DNA of 64,000 bases from Paraburkholderia sp. C35 (GCF_003121405.1 NZ_QBUY01000026.1:21234-85233), one strand, 5' to 3'. Numbered from the stretch's first letter, positions 33,454 through 42,291 are shown. Numbers and translations are program-made. The notes: a model not told the origin generated them from the letters alone.

Positions 33454-34266
33454 TTAGAACGACGGCACCACGGAACCTCTGAACTCCGTCTTGATGAACT
33501 GGCGCACGTCCTCCGACTGATACGCGGCGACCAGCTTCTTCACCCACGGTTGATCCTTGTCCTTGATGCGCACGGCGATCAGGTTCGCATACGGGCTGTG
33601 CACGTCTTCGAGCGCGATGGCATCTTTGGTCGGCTGCAGGCCCGCGGCCAGCGCGAAGTTTGTGTTGATCGCGGCGGCATCGACGTCGGACAGCGAGCGC
33701 GGCAATTGCGCTGCGTCGAGTTCGATCAGCTTCACCTTCTTCGGATTCTCAGCAACGTCGAGCGGCGTCGCGTTGTTGCCGTTCGTGCCCGCGCCCGCCT
33801 TCAGCTTGATCACGCCTTGCGACTGCAACAGCAGCAGCGCGCGATTTTCGTTCGACGGATCGTTCGGCACCGCGACCTTCGCGCCTTGCGGCAGATCCTT
33901 CACCGACTTCAGTTTCTTCGAATAGATGCCGAGCGGCGAGATGTACGTCAGACCGGCACTGACGATCTTGTAGCCGCGCTGCTTGATCTGGCTGTCGAGA
34001 TACGGTTGATGCTGGAAGCTGTTCGCGTCGAGATCGCCTGCGTCGAGCGCGGCGTTCGGCTGCACGTAATCGTTGAACTCGATGACCTTCACGTTCAGGC
34101 CTTCGCGCTTCGCGACCTTCTGCACAACCGACCAGATCTGCGCATCGGGACCGCTGATCGTGCCGACCTTGATGACCTTGTCGTCGGCGCGCGCGCCGAA
34201 GCTGGTGATGAGCGCCGCCGAAGCGAGCGCGGCGGAAAAAACCTTGATGAGTGTTCTGCGCTGCAT
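33454..34266 (-). CDS. metQ: MetQ/NlpA-family substrate-binding protein
   Basis: The 270-residue periplasmic binding protein of a methionine-type ABC importer. The signal peptide ends ALITSFGARA|DD with a signal-peptidase I type site; unlike E. coli MetQ there is no lipobox Cys. Family motifs are KVGTISGPDAQIWSVVQKVA, LDANSFQHQPYLDSQIKQRG and VAVPNDPSNENRALLLLQ. No metN or metI is next to it, so the ATPase and permease must come from elsewhere, and the ligand may not be methionine. Confidence 0.88.
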   Translation of the reverse strand: MQRRTLIKVFSAALASAALITSFGARADDKVIKVGTISGPDAQIWSVVQKVAKREGLNVKVIEFNDYVQPNAALDAGDLDANSFQHQPYLDSQIKQRGYKIVSAGLTYISPLGIYSKKLKSVKDLPQGAKVAVPNDPSNENRALLLLQSQGVIKLKAGAGTNGNNATPLDVAENPKKVKLIELDAAQLPRSLSDVDAAAINTNFALAAGLQPTKDAIALEDVHSPYANLIAVRIKDKDQPWVKKLVAAYQSEDVRQFIKTEFRGSVVPSF

Positions 34267-34595
34267 GTGATTCTCTCTTGACTGCCTTGTTCAGATTCGT
34301 GATCGACGGCGGGCATCGATGATGGTCCCGTGAATCGTCGAGCCACAAATGGTCTCACAGGCGCGTCACGATGTGAAATACCGCCTTTTCATATGGGTAT
34401 GCAGGTTGTTCTGCCGTACCACGCAGCAAGTGCGCAAGATTTCTCTCTCGCAGGACTCGCTTTAGGAGAAGTCTTATAGGGATAGCTTTGCTACTTTTTT
34501 AAGGTGAGCACACCAATCGGCCCCAAGCGACAGATCGAGCGAATCTCGCCCAGTCTTCGTTATGGACACCTTGATCAACACTCCACGAGATGCTC
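34267..34595. other. 329-bp region between metQ and the FkbM gene
   Basis: No gene or recognised riboswitch is seen. It contains an inverted repeat AAGATTTCTC (34436-34445) / GAGAAGTCTT (34466-34475), complementary with one G-U pair over a 20-nt loop, and a shorter imperfect one around 34396-34420 (GGTA-GCAG / CTGC-TACC). Their role is unknown. Confidence 0.4.
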
Positions 34596-35414
34596 ATGTC
34601 CTATCCCGCTCGCCCCATCGCTTTCATGCTTGCTTCGACCAACCACGGCAACATGATCGTCAACCGCAACGACTTTGCCGTGAAGCCCGATGGAAGTGTC
34701 TTCGGCGTCGGTTTTCAACTGCTCACGGCCTCGCAGTTCGACGCACATGAAATCAGGCTCGCGCTCCTGATTCTCGATCTGCGGCGTCAGCATTTCGGCG
34801 ACGGCGTGATCGCCATCGACGGCGGCGCCAATATCGGTGTCCATACGATCGAATGGGGACGCCACATGTATGGATGGGGACAGGTGCATTCGTTCGAAGC
34901 GCAGGAGGCGGTCTTCTATGCACTCGCCGGCAATATCGCGCTCAACAACTGCATGAATGTGCGTGCGCGTCATGCGGCGCTCGGCGAACGTTGCGGCGAC
35001 ATGATCGTGCCGCGCCCCGATTACACGAAGCCCGCAAGCTTCGGCAGTCTGGAACTGCGTCAACGCGACGATACCGAGGCTATCGGACAGGCGATTTCCT
35101 ACGATGCAAACGATGGCGTCAAGGTGCCCGTGGTCGATCTGCCGTCACTGGAACTCGGGCGTCTGGACTTCCTGAAGCTCGACGTCGAAGGCATGGAACT
35201 CGACGTGTTGCGCGGGGCGCGCGCCGTGCTTGAACGGCATCGCCCCGTGATGCTGATCGAAATGATCAAATCGGACCAGGCCGCGATTCAGGACTTTCTC
35301 ACCGGGCTTGGCTACCGTATGTTCGACTACGGAATCGACCAACTCGCGATTCACGAATCCGACCCGGTGTTGCAGCATGTTCACCAGGATCAGAACGGCC
35401 TGGCTATAGCTTAA
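34596..35414 (+). CDS. FkbM-family SAM-dependent methyltransferase
   Basis: A 272-residue methyltransferase. The FkbM-type motif I is VIAIDGGANIGVHTIEWG near residue 75. The signature LGRLDFLKLDVEGMELDVLR follows near 190, and PVMLIEMIKSD near 215. FkbM-family enzymes O-methylate sugars or secondary metabolites; the substrate here is not predictable and there is no polysaccharide cluster around it. ATG 34596 with GAGA 5 nt upstream is chosen over ATG 34590. It converges on the chemoreceptor gene with only 14 bp between the two stops. Confidence 0.87.
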   Translation: MSYPARPIAFMLASTNHGNMIVNRNDFAVKPDGSVFGVGFQLLTASQFDAHEIRLALLILDLRRQHFGDGVIAIDGGANIGVHTIEWGRHMYGWGQVHSFEAQEAVFYALAGNIALNNCMNVRARHAALGERCGDMIVPRPDYTKPASFGSLELRQRDDTEAIGQAISYDANDGVKVPVVDLPSLELGRLDFLKLDVEGMELDVLRGARAVLERHRPVMLIEMIKSDQAAIQDFLTGLGYRMFDYGIDQLAIHESDPVLQHVHQDQNGLAIA

Positions 35415-35448
35415 CGATTGGACCGCTTTTAGAAGGTCGTCCAATCGT
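35414..35448. terminator. Shared hairpin at the FkbM/chemoreceptor gene junction
   Basis: ACGATTGGAC (35414-35423) and GTCCAATCGT (35439-35448) form a perfect 10-bp stem with a 15-nt loop. The left arm begins on the last base of the FkbM stop. The right arm lies within the last sense codons of the chemoreceptor gene, and its stop codon is in the loop. It probably acts as a compact two-way terminator. Confidence 0.5.
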
Positions 35449-37201
35449 CATCGGATGACGCCACCTTTGCAGGACGCGGCGCCATGTCCGCCTTGACCGT
35501 CTTGACAACCTTGCTCGCTGTGTCGCGCGCGCCGGATTCGGGCGCCGCTTTGACAACAGGCGCAGCCACCTTCGCGACAGGCTTCGCCGGCTGGTTAGCC
35601 ACCTTCTTCTCGAACGCCGCAACTGGCTTCGCAGCGATCATCGTCGGCTCGCCACCGTTCACCTTGAATGTACCGATCGTCTGACGCAGCCGCGCGGCCT
35701 GATCCTGCAGCGACGCAGCCGCGGCGGCGGCCTGCTCGACCAGCGCCGCGTTCTGTTGCGTGACCTCGTCCATCTGCGTGACGGCGCGCCCAACTTGCGA
35801 AATGCCGCTGCTCTGCTCTTCCGACGCCGCCGCGATTTCGCCCATGATGTCCGTCACGCGACGCACGGCCTGCATGATCTCGCTCATCGTCGTGCCGGCC
35901 TGCTCGACCAGCGTATAGCCGTTGTTGACGCGCTCGACGGAATCGCCGATCAGCTGCTTGATTTCCTTGGCCGCCGTCGCCGATCGTTGCGCGAGACTGC
36001 GCACCTCGCCTGCCACTACCGCGAAGCCGCGGCCCTGCTCGCCCGCACGCGCCGCTTCGACCGCCGCGTTCAGCGCAAGAATATTGGTCTGGAACGCAAT
36101 ACCTTCGATCACGCCGATGATGTCCGAGATCTGCCGCGAGCTATCGTTGATCTCCGTCATCGTGCTGATCACGCGGTTGACGACCTCGTTGCCCTTGGTC
36201 GCGATATCGGACGCGTTGTGTGCGAGTCCGCTCGCCTGACGCGCGTTGTCGGCGTTCTGCTTCACGGTTGCCGTCAGTTCTTCCATGCTCGCAGCCGTTT
36301 CCTGCAGCGACGCTGCCTGCTGCTCGGTGCGCTGCGACAGATCGCCATTGCCTGCCGCGATCTGCTGCGTCGCCGATGCGATCGATTCCGCCGACTGCCG
36401 GATCTCGCCAATCGCCCGCTGCAATTTGCCTTGCATCTCGTTCATCGCGGCCATCATGGTCGACGAATCGTTCGCGCGCACGGGGACGATCTGCGTGAGA
36501 TCGCCCGTGGCGATGCGTGCCGCGAGCTTCGCCGCATCCTGCGGCTCGCCGCCCAGACTGCCGCGCACATTACGGATGATCAGCAGCATCGCGAGCGAAA
36601 TCCCCGCGCCGATCACCAGCACCACGATGAAATGCTCGATCAGGTTCGCGTAGTAAGCGGTGTCGATGTCGCGCACGAATACGCCGCTCACGATGTTCCA
36701 GTCCCACGGCGCAAAACGCACCGCATAGCTGATCTTCGGCACGGCTTCTTCGCTATGCGGCAGGCGCCCGCGATATTCGGCGAAGCCGCGACCCGTCGCC
36801 TTCGCTGCATCGACGATCGACACGTACAGCAGTTTGCCGTCCGGATCCTTGAAGTCGCCCACGGCTTTGCCGTTCATCTGCGGCAAAGTCGGATGCATCA
36901 GCACGACGGGCTTGGAATCCATCACGAACAGGTAGCCGGATTCGCCATAGCGCATCGTCGCGAGCCGCGCGAGCGCTTCGCGCTGCGCGTCGGCTTCGCT
37001 CATCTTGCCTGCCTGCGAGAGTGCGTAGTAGCCGTTCACGACGCCTTGCGCGGCATCGACGAGATTCATCATGCCCGCCTTGCGCTCGCTGAGCATCGTC
37101 GAGCGGGTCTCTATCGCGCTCCACAATCCGACGCCCAACAAGCCCAGCCATACGAGCACAAGCGATAACCACAGCTTGCGGTTCAGACTCATCCTACTCA
37201 T
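35429..37201 (-). CDS. Methyl-accepting chemotaxis protein with single Cache domain
   Basis: A 590-residue transmembrane chemoreceptor. TM1 at about 9-27, periplasmic Cache_2-type sensor at about 35-185 (RYGESGYLFVMDSKPVVLMH, DWNIVSGVFVRDID), TM2 at about 192-212, HAMP to about 265, then the cytoplasmic signalling domain with the hairpin tip GIAFQTNILALNAAVEAARA. The extreme C-terminus is DWTTF, which resembles the NWETF tethering pentapeptide for CheR/CheB. ATG 37201 is chosen; upstream extension to 37300 has no similarity. Ligand unknown; it is isolated from other che genes. Confidence 0.93.
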   Translation of the reverse strand: MSRMSLNRKLWLSLVLVWLGLLGVGLWSAIETRSTMLSERKAGMMNLVDAAQGVVNGYYALSQAGKMSEADAQREALARLATMRYGESGYLFVMDSKPVVLMHPTLPQMNGKAVGDFKDPDGKLLYVSIVDAAKATGRGFAEYRGRLPHSEEAVPKISYAVRFAPWDWNIVSGVFVRDIDTAYYANLIEHFIVVLVIGAGISLAMLLIIRNVRGSLGGEPQDAAKLAARIATGDLTQIVPVRANDSSTMMAAMNEMQGKLQRAIGEIRQSAESIASATQQIAAGNGDLSQRTEQQAASLQETAASMEELTATVKQNADNARQASGLAHNASDIATKGNEVVNRVISTMTEINDSSRQISDIIGVIEGIAFQTNILALNAAVEAARAGEQGRGFAVVAGEVRSLAQRSATAAKEIKQLIGDSVERVNNGYTLVEQAGTTMSEIMQAVRRVTDIMGEIAAASEEQSSGISQVGRAVTQMDEVTQQNAALVEQAAAAAASLQDQAARLRQTIGTFKVNGGEPTMIAAKPVAAFEKKVANQPAKPVAKVAAPVVKAAPESGARDTASKVVKTVKADMAPRPAKVASSDDDWTTF

Positions 37202-37406
37202 TGTGTTGGTCTCTTTTGGTGTGGTCACTTCTTCGGCAAATCTGTGGCACCCGCTTAAGGCAAACCAGGCGCAAACGATTGCTCTACTGGATAACGGCAC
37301 GTCCGTGCGCTGACTTGAGGCGACCTGTAAGCAACGCCCGGCATCGTGTCAACCGATAATGGCGAGATCGCGTCATGCCCGACTTTGATTAATTGCGAGG
37401 TTTCTT

Positions 37407-37703
37407 ATGTATGTCGTCTCCCTCACCTACACGGCATCGCTCGAACGCGTCGACGATGCACTGGAAGCGCACCGCGCGTTTCTCACGCGTCAGTTCGACG
37501 CGGGCGTGTTCATCATGGCGGGACCGAAAGTGCCGCGCGATGGCGGCGTGATCATCGCCGCGGGTATCGAGCGATCGAGACTTGATGAGATTCTTGCGAG
37601 CGATCCGTTCGCGCAGCAGGAAGTGGCGCGTTATGACGTGACGGAATTCAAGGCAACACGGATGGCGCCAGGGATGAATCTGAAAGTGCCTGAGTCAAGC
37701 TAA
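37407..37703 (+). CDS. YciI-family protein
   Basis: A 98-residue dimeric alpha/beta-barrel-type protein of the YCII family. The N-terminal strand MYVVSLTYTASLERVDDALE, the conserved His-containing AHRAFLTRQFDAGVFIMAGP and the Asp in LASDPFAQQEVARYDVTEF are the family pattern. YciI proteins are related to muconolactone-isomerase-like folds; no function is established for this member. GAGG lies about 8 nt before ATG 37407. It is divergent from the chemoreceptor gene with 205 bp between. Confidence 0.88.
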   Translation: MYVVSLTYTASLERVDDALEAHRAFLTRQFDAGVFIMAGPKVPRDGGVIIAAGIERSRLDEILASDPFAQQEVARYDVTEFKATRMAPGMNLKVPESS

Positions 37704-37716
37704 GCACCAAAACAAA

Positions 37717-37744
37717 AAAGGCTGCACGTCGTCGTGCAGCCTTT
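37717..37744. terminator. Bidirectional terminator between yciI-like gene and sco
   Basis: AAAGGCTGCACG (37717-37728) pairs with CGTGCAGCCTTT (37733-37744) around TCGT, preceded by six A and followed by T. Confidence 0.88.
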
Positions 37745-37772
37745 CTCAACTTGCGGATTTCGCGCCGCCGGC

Positions 37773-38390
37773 TCAGCCGAGCAGCAGCTTCAGATCGTGC
37801 ACCCACGGCGACGCGCCCTGGCCGTCGCGCGCAAACAGGCGCAGCTTGCCGTCGGTATCGAACACGTAGCTCGCGGCCGTGTGATCCATCGTGTAGCTGT
37901 CGGGCGTCTTGCCCGGCACTTTCGCGTAGTACACGCGGAAGTCCTTCGCCACCTTGTCCAGCTGCTCCTGGTTCGCCGGGCGCAAACCCACGAACGTGGG
38001 ATTGAACGCGGGCACGTACTGCGACATCAGCTCGGGCGTATCGCGCTCGGGATCGACGGTGACAAACAGCACCTGCACGCGTTTCGCGTCTTCAGGGCCA
38101 AGCTGCTGCAGCGCTTGCGACAGTTCGGCCATCGTCGTCGGGCAAACATCGGGGCAATGCGTGTAGCCGAAGAACAGCACGACCACCTTGCCCTTGTAGT
38201 CGGCCAGCGTGCGCATCTTGCCGCTCGAATCCGGCAGGGAAAAGTCGGCGCCGAACTGCTTGTTGCCCGTGATGTCGACGTTCGTGAACGCGGGCTGGTC
38301 TTTCCCGCAGCCCGACACCAGCGCCGCGCCGCCAAGCGCGCACGCGACAAGAGCAACGCGCGCCGCGCGTGCGATCCGTTGATTGAGCAT
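37773..38390 (-). CDS. sco: SCO1/SenC-family copper chaperone lipoprotein
   Basis: A 205-residue thioredoxin-fold protein that delivers copper to the CuA site of cytochrome oxidase subunit II. The lipobox is LVSGC (Cys 28), so it is membrane-anchored in the periplasm. The copper ligands are CX3C in THCPDVCPTTM and a distal His in SYTMDHTAASYVF. It is the last gene of the ctaA-ctaB-sco run, 4 bp after ctaB. Confidence 0.95.
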   Translation of the reverse strand: MLNQRIARAARVALVACALGGAALVSGCGKDQPAFTNVDITGNKQFGADFSLPDSSGKMRTLADYKGKVVVLFFGYTHCPDVCPTTMAELSQALQQLGPEDAKRVQVLFVTVDPERDTPELMSQYVPAFNPTFVGLRPANQEQLDKVAKDFRVYYAKVPGKTPDSYTMDHTAASYVFDTDGKLRLFARDGQGASPWVHDLKLLLG

Positions 38391-38394
38391 GGTG

Positions 38395-39300
38395 TTACGC
38401 GCCGATCAGGGCACGCGTGTAGTGGTCGATCAGCAGCGCCGCGAACAGCAGCGACAGATAAACGATCGAGTAACGGAAGGTCTTACGCGCGAGGTCGTCG
38501 GAATATTCCCGGTAGATCTTCCACGCATACGCGAGGAACACGGCACCCAACAGAACCGCCGACACCAGATACACGATTCCGCTCATGCCCGAGATAAACG
38601 GCATCAGCGTCACAGCAAACAGAATGACCGTGTACAGCAGGATATGCAGACGCGTATAGGCCTCACCGTGCGTGATGGGCAGCATCGGCAGGCCGGCGTT
38701 TTCGTAGTCCTTGCGGCGATACAGCGCGAGCGCCCAGAAATGCGGCGGCGTCCACACGAAGATGATCAGCACGAGAATCCACGCGTCGCCGGGCACGGCG
38801 CCTGTCACGGCGGCCCAGCCGAGCGCCGGCGGCATCGCGCCCGACGCGCCGCCGATCACGATGTTCTGCGGCGTATAAGGCTTGAGCAACAGCGTGTAGA
38901 TGATCGCGTAGCCGACGAAGGTGGCGATGGTGAGCCACATGGTCAGCGCATTGGTGAACGTGTAGAGCGTCCACATGCCAAGGCCGCCGAGCACGGCCGA
39001 GAACAGCAGGATCTGCGGCGACGTGAGTTCACCGCGCGCCGAAGGACGCCATGACGTGCGGCGCATCTTCGCATCGATTTTCTGCTCGACGAGGCAGTTG
39101 ATGGCAAACGCAGCGCCCGCCAGCAACCAGATGCCGACCGCACCGCCGATCAGCACCGTCCACGGCACCATACCGGGCGTGGCGAGGAACATACCGATGA
39201 CTGCGCAGAAAACGGCGAGCTGCGTGACGCGCGGTTTCGTCAGCGCGATGTATTGGGAAATCCGGCTACCGGGCGAATGAGGGAGAGTTGTGCTGTCCAT
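38395..39300 (-). CDS. ctaB: Protoheme IX farnesyltransferase (heme O synthase)
   Basis: Polytopic UbiA-type prenyltransferase of 301 residues that converts heme B to heme O. The two Asp-rich motifs are seen as INCLVEQKIDAKMRRTSWRP (N-x3-D-x2-M-x-R-T form) and YRRKDYENAGLPMLP. It sits 6 bp downstream of ctaA, which makes heme A from the product. Also called cyoE/cox10. Confidence 0.96.
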   Translation of the reverse strand: MDSTTLPHSPGSRISQYIALTKPRVTQLAVFCAVIGMFLATPGMVPWTVLIGGAVGIWLLAGAAFAINCLVEQKIDAKMRRTSWRPSARGELTSPQILLFSAVLGGLGMWTLYTFTNALTMWLTIATFVGYAIIYTLLLKPYTPQNIVIGGASGAMPPALGWAAVTGAVPGDAWILVLIIFVWTPPHFWALALYRRKDYENAGLPMLPITHGEAYTRLHILLYTVILFAVTLMPFISGMSGIVYLVSAVLLGAVFLAYAWKIYREYSDDLARKTFRYSIVYLSLLFAALLIDHYTRALIGA

Positions 39301-39306
39301 GAAGAG

Positions 39307-40416
39307 TCACGCTGGCGCGGCGTCGCGCGCGGGAACTGTGGCGCGGCCGGGACGGCTATAAGCGATTCGAAAGTTTACCATAACGAGCAAAAGCAGCAGG
39401 ATCGCGGCTCCGCCGTTATGAGCGACGGCAATGGGCAAAGGCCATTGCAAGACAATGTTCGACAGGCCCGTGATGAACTGGATCACGATCACGAGCAGCA
39501 CGCCGTTGGCGGGTCGCCGCAGCGACTCGAAGCGGCGCATTTTCAGCGCAAACCACAGCAGATACGCCACCACGACGAACGCAAACGTGCGATGGGTCCA
39601 GTGGATCGCGACCAGCGCGTCCTGAGTGATCACGTCGCCGTCGCCCGTCATGCCGAGCGCGCGCCACAAGTGAAAGCCGTGCTCGAAGTCCATTGGCGGA
39701 AGCCACTGGCCGTTGCAGGTCGGGAAGTCGGTGCAGGCGAGTACCGCGTAGTTGGTGCTGACCCAGCCGCCGAGCGCGATCTGCATGATCAGCAACGCGA
39801 GGCCAAACAATGCGGGCGTACGCCAGCGCGCGGCTTCCGGCTCATACGCGGGCAGCGGCGTCTGACGCGCGGCCAGCCAGCCGAGCGTGCCGAGCAGCGC
39901 CAGCCCTAGCAGCAGGTGAGTCGTCACGATCACGGGTTGCAGCTTCATCGTCACGGTCCATGCGCCAAACGCGCCTTGCACGAGGATCAGCAGCAACAGC
40001 GACGTCGGCCACCACGGCGAGACATGCAGCGGCCGGCGCTTGATACGCGCGACCCACGCGATCAGCGTCTGCGCGACGATCAGCACGCCGATCGCCATCG
40101 CAAAGTAGCGGTGAATCATCTCGATCCACGCCTTGGTCATGCTGACAGGGCCGGACGGCATCGCGTGGTACGCGGCGTTGATCGCGGCATGCGCGATAAA
40201 CGGCGACGACGTGCCGTAGCAGCCCGGCCAGTCCGGGCAACCCAGGCCCGAATCGGTCAGGCGCGTGAAGCCGCCGAACATCACCAGATCCAGCGTCAGG
40301 AAGGTCGTGACCCAGACCAGCTTGCGGAACTTGTTGTCGTCGGCTTTCACCCAGACGTACGACAACGGCAGCAGCGCAATGCACAGCCCGATCAGTCCCA
40401 GTTGCAATACGAACAT
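39307..40416 (-). CDS. ctaA: Heme A synthase CtaA/Cox15
   Basis: A 369-residue eight-helix membrane protein that hydroxylates the heme O methyl group to give heme A. The key segments are FGGFTRLTDSGLGCPDWPGC (conserved Cys pair), EMIHRYFAMAIGVLI, TTHLLLGLALLG and AIHWTHRTFAFVVV with heme-ligand His residues. A second periplasmic Cys pair is in LACTDFPTCNGQW. ATG 40416 with AAGGAAAT upstream is chosen; upstream extension to 40464 lacks similarity. Confidence 0.95.
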   Translation of the reverse strand: MFVLQLGLIGLCIALLPLSYVWVKADDNKFRKLVWVTTFLTLDLVMFGGFTRLTDSGLGCPDWPGCYGTSSPFIAHAAINAAYHAMPSGPVSMTKAWIEMIHRYFAMAIGVLIVAQTLIAWVARIKRRPLHVSPWWPTSLLLLILVQGAFGAWTVTMKLQPVIVTTHLLLGLALLGTLGWLAARQTPLPAYEPEAARWRTPALFGLALLIMQIALGGWVSTNYAVLACTDFPTCNGQWLPPMDFEHGFHLWRALGMTGDGDVITQDALVAIHWTHRTFAFVVVAYLLWFALKMRRFESLRRPANGVLLVIVIQFITGLSNIVLQWPLPIAVAHNGGAAILLLLLVMVNFRIAYSRPGRATVPARDAAPA

Positions 40417-40465
40417 CAATATTTCCTTCTCTCGACGAAGCGCGTTTGATCGCGCTCGCGGCACT

Positions 40466-41137
40466 TTAGCCGATACTCGAATTTCTCAGCAGTTTCGACA
40501 CATCACCTTTGATCTTGGTCGGGTTTGCGTCTTTCGGGAACCGCATCATCAGGTTTCCGCTTGGATCGACCATGAAAATGTGATCGGTGAGTTGCGTGCC
40601 TTCGTCGGTGGGCAGCCAGGCTGCCACATCCTTCGGATCGGCGATCAGCATCTCGGTGTCCTTGTACGCGTTATCGACGATCTCGGGCACCTTGCCCGGA
40701 TCCGTGCGCAGAAACACGTTGACGATGCGCTCGCGCTCGCCTGCCTGCGTTGCGCGCACCTGGCGCATGAAGTACAGCTTGGTCACGCATGGCTTGTCGC
40801 ACGCGCTGCTATCGACGGAAATCATCAGCCAGCGGCCGCGCAGCGAAGCGAGCTTCATCGGCTTGCCGTCTTCGCCTGTCACGACCATCGATTCGGGAAT
40901 CGGGCGCTGCGGTTCGATCAACGTGCCGTAGCTGGTCGTGCCGCCCTTCGGCTTGATCACGTAGTACGTGAAATACGAACCGATCACAGGCGCCGCGCAG
41001 ACCAGCATGATCAGCAGCAAGGTCCACCGGCCACGTTGCCATGAGCCTTTACCGTTGGGCTGGCCCGGCATCGCGCGTTGTCCGTCTTGCGCGGTTGGCT
41101 GACGCGGTTGCTGCGAATGGGAATTGTGCGTCGACAC
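40466..41137 (-). CDS. Membrane-anchored Sco-like thioredoxin-fold protein of the cox cluster
   Basis: A 223-residue protein with a Gln/Pro-rich cytoplasmic tail (1-35), one transmembrane helix (RWTLLLIMLVCAAPVIGSYF) and a periplasmic domain. The domain shows a Sco-like order: VVTGEDGKPMKLASLRGRWL, then CX3C in SSACDKPCVTKLYF, then IVNVFLRTDPG and HIFMVDPSGNLMMRF. It differs from the true Sco in having no obvious distal copper His in the same place, so it may be a thiol reductase or copper-handling helper. It lies between SURF1 and ctaA on the same strand. In Burkholderiales it is annotated as a hypothetical cytochrome oxidase assembly protein; the exact role is not known. Confidence 0.8.
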   Translation of the reverse strand: MSTHNSHSQQPRQPTAQDGQRAMPGQPNGKGSWQRGRWTLLLIMLVCAAPVIGSYFTYYVIKPKGGTTSYGTLIEPQRPIPESMVVTGEDGKPMKLASLRGRWLMISVDSSACDKPCVTKLYFMRQVRATQAGERERIVNVFLRTDPGKVPEIVDNAYKDTEMLIADPKDVAAWLPTDEGTQLTDHIFMVDPSGNLMMRFPKDANPTKIKGDVSKLLRNSSIG

Positions 41138-41215
41138 TGCTGATCCTCTTTCGATGTTGGCGTTTTCGCTCTGCTGATTACGCCTGTGGTCTGCGCCCGA
41201 TATTCACGCAAAGCA

Positions 41216-41983
41216 TCACGCGTGGGGCGCCTGCCGGTTGTTCGCTGCGTCGGCGTGTGCCGGGCTTTTGCCGTCGGCCAGCTGCGCGTTTTTCGCGCTA
41301 CGTCGCGCCGCATACAACCCGAACACGACGGCAGCCACCGCCATGCCCCACCACTGGAACATATAGCCGTAGTTACGTTCGACACCCGTCGCCGGCGACG
41401 GCCAGTCGCGCACGAGCTTGTCGCCGTCGTCGCTGATCTGCTGGATCACGAACGGTTGCAGCGGCAAACCCGTCTCGGCCGCGTACGGCGCGACATCGAG
41501 ATTCTGACGAATCGCCTGATGCGCAGCCGAACCACCTTCGCCGAGCTCATACGCGCGGGGTGCGTCGGCGCGCGCGATGCCTTCGATTTCCACCTCGCCC
41601 GACGGCGTGTCGTACGGCGCGATAGCCGTGCGCTCGTTCATGTTGCGCGGCAGCCAGCCGCGATTGACGAGCACCACGCCGCCGTCTCGCAGTTTAAAGG
41701 GCATCACGACGTAAAAGCCCGGCTGGTCGTTATACGGGCGATTATCGAGGTACACCACTTGCTGCGGCATAAACTCTCCGACCGCACGCACGCGATGAAA
41801 CTCGATGTCCTTCAACGCGATCGGCGCCGCGCCGATGCTTTGCGCGGGTGCGTTCTCGAACTGCGCGATCTGCGCCTGCAGCGCTTCTTTCTGATGCGCG
41901 CGGTCGCGTTGCCAGAAACCGAGCTTCACCGTGACGGCGACGACGATCAGAATCAGCAGCGTCGGGATAAGACGGATCTTCAT
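41216..41983 (-). CDS. SURF1-family cytochrome oxidase assembly protein
   Basis: A 255-residue protein with an N-terminal helix (IRLIPTLLILIVVAVTVKLG), the SURF1 signature LGFWQRDRAHQKEALQAQI, PGFYVVMPFKLRDGGVVLVN with RGWLPRN, and a C-terminal helix after YGYMFQWWGMAVAAVVFGLY. SURF1 proteins aid heme a insertion into subunit I. ATG 41983 is chosen. A start at 42073 would leave only 8 bp to the divergent small gene and adds unrelated residues. Confidence 0.94.
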   Translation of the reverse strand: MKIRLIPTLLILIVVAVTVKLGFWQRDRAHQKEALQAQIAQFENAPAQSIGAAPIALKDIEFHRVRAVGEFMPQQVVYLDNRPYNDQPGFYVVMPFKLRDGGVVLVNRGWLPRNMNERTAIAPYDTPSGEVEIEGIARADAPRAYELGEGGSAAHQAIRQNLDVAPYAAETGLPLQPFVIQQISDDGDKLVRDWPSPATGVERNYGYMFQWWGMAVAAVVFGLYAARRSAKNAQLADGKSPAHADAANNRQAPHA

Positions 41984-42081
41984 CGTGCGGTCATCGTGCG
42001 TTTTCGGTCGAGACGCGAACCATTGCGTGCGGTGCGATAATGAAACGATCGCTTTCGCGTTCCTGAACTTCAACTGGTTCC

Positions 42082-42291
42082 ATGCACATTCTCGTTCCCA
42101 TCGCGTTCGCTCTGATCATCGCCAGCATGGTGTCCGCGCTGTATTTCATGATGCACGACCGCGGCAAGACGAAGCGTATGGTGTGGTCGCTGGCTACACG
42201 TGTCGGCCTGTCGATTTCGCTATTCCTGTTCATCCTGTTCGCGAACTGGATGGGCTGGATTCATTCGACGGGCATCCCGTACGGGCGCTAA
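42082..42291 (+). CDS. Twin-transmembrane protein (DUF2909-type)
   Basis: A 69-residue membrane protein with two helices, VPIAFALIIASMVSALYFMM and VGLSISLFLFILFANWMGWI, joined by a short basic loop HDRGKTKRM. This small family is found next to cytochrome oxidase genes in beta- and gamma-proteobacteria. It is the only gene in the cox cluster on the opposite strand, divergent from SURF1 by 98 bp. Function unknown; the position suggests an oxidase accessory role. Confidence 0.85.
   Translation: MHILVPIAFALIIASMVSALYFMMHDRGKTKRMVWSLATRVGLSISLFLFILFANWMGWIHSTGIPYGR

Noticed and set aside
34267..34400. SAM-type riboswitch upstream of metQ
   Set aside because: No recognisable conserved core of a SAM riboswitch could be seen in the minus-strand leader; only generic short repeats.
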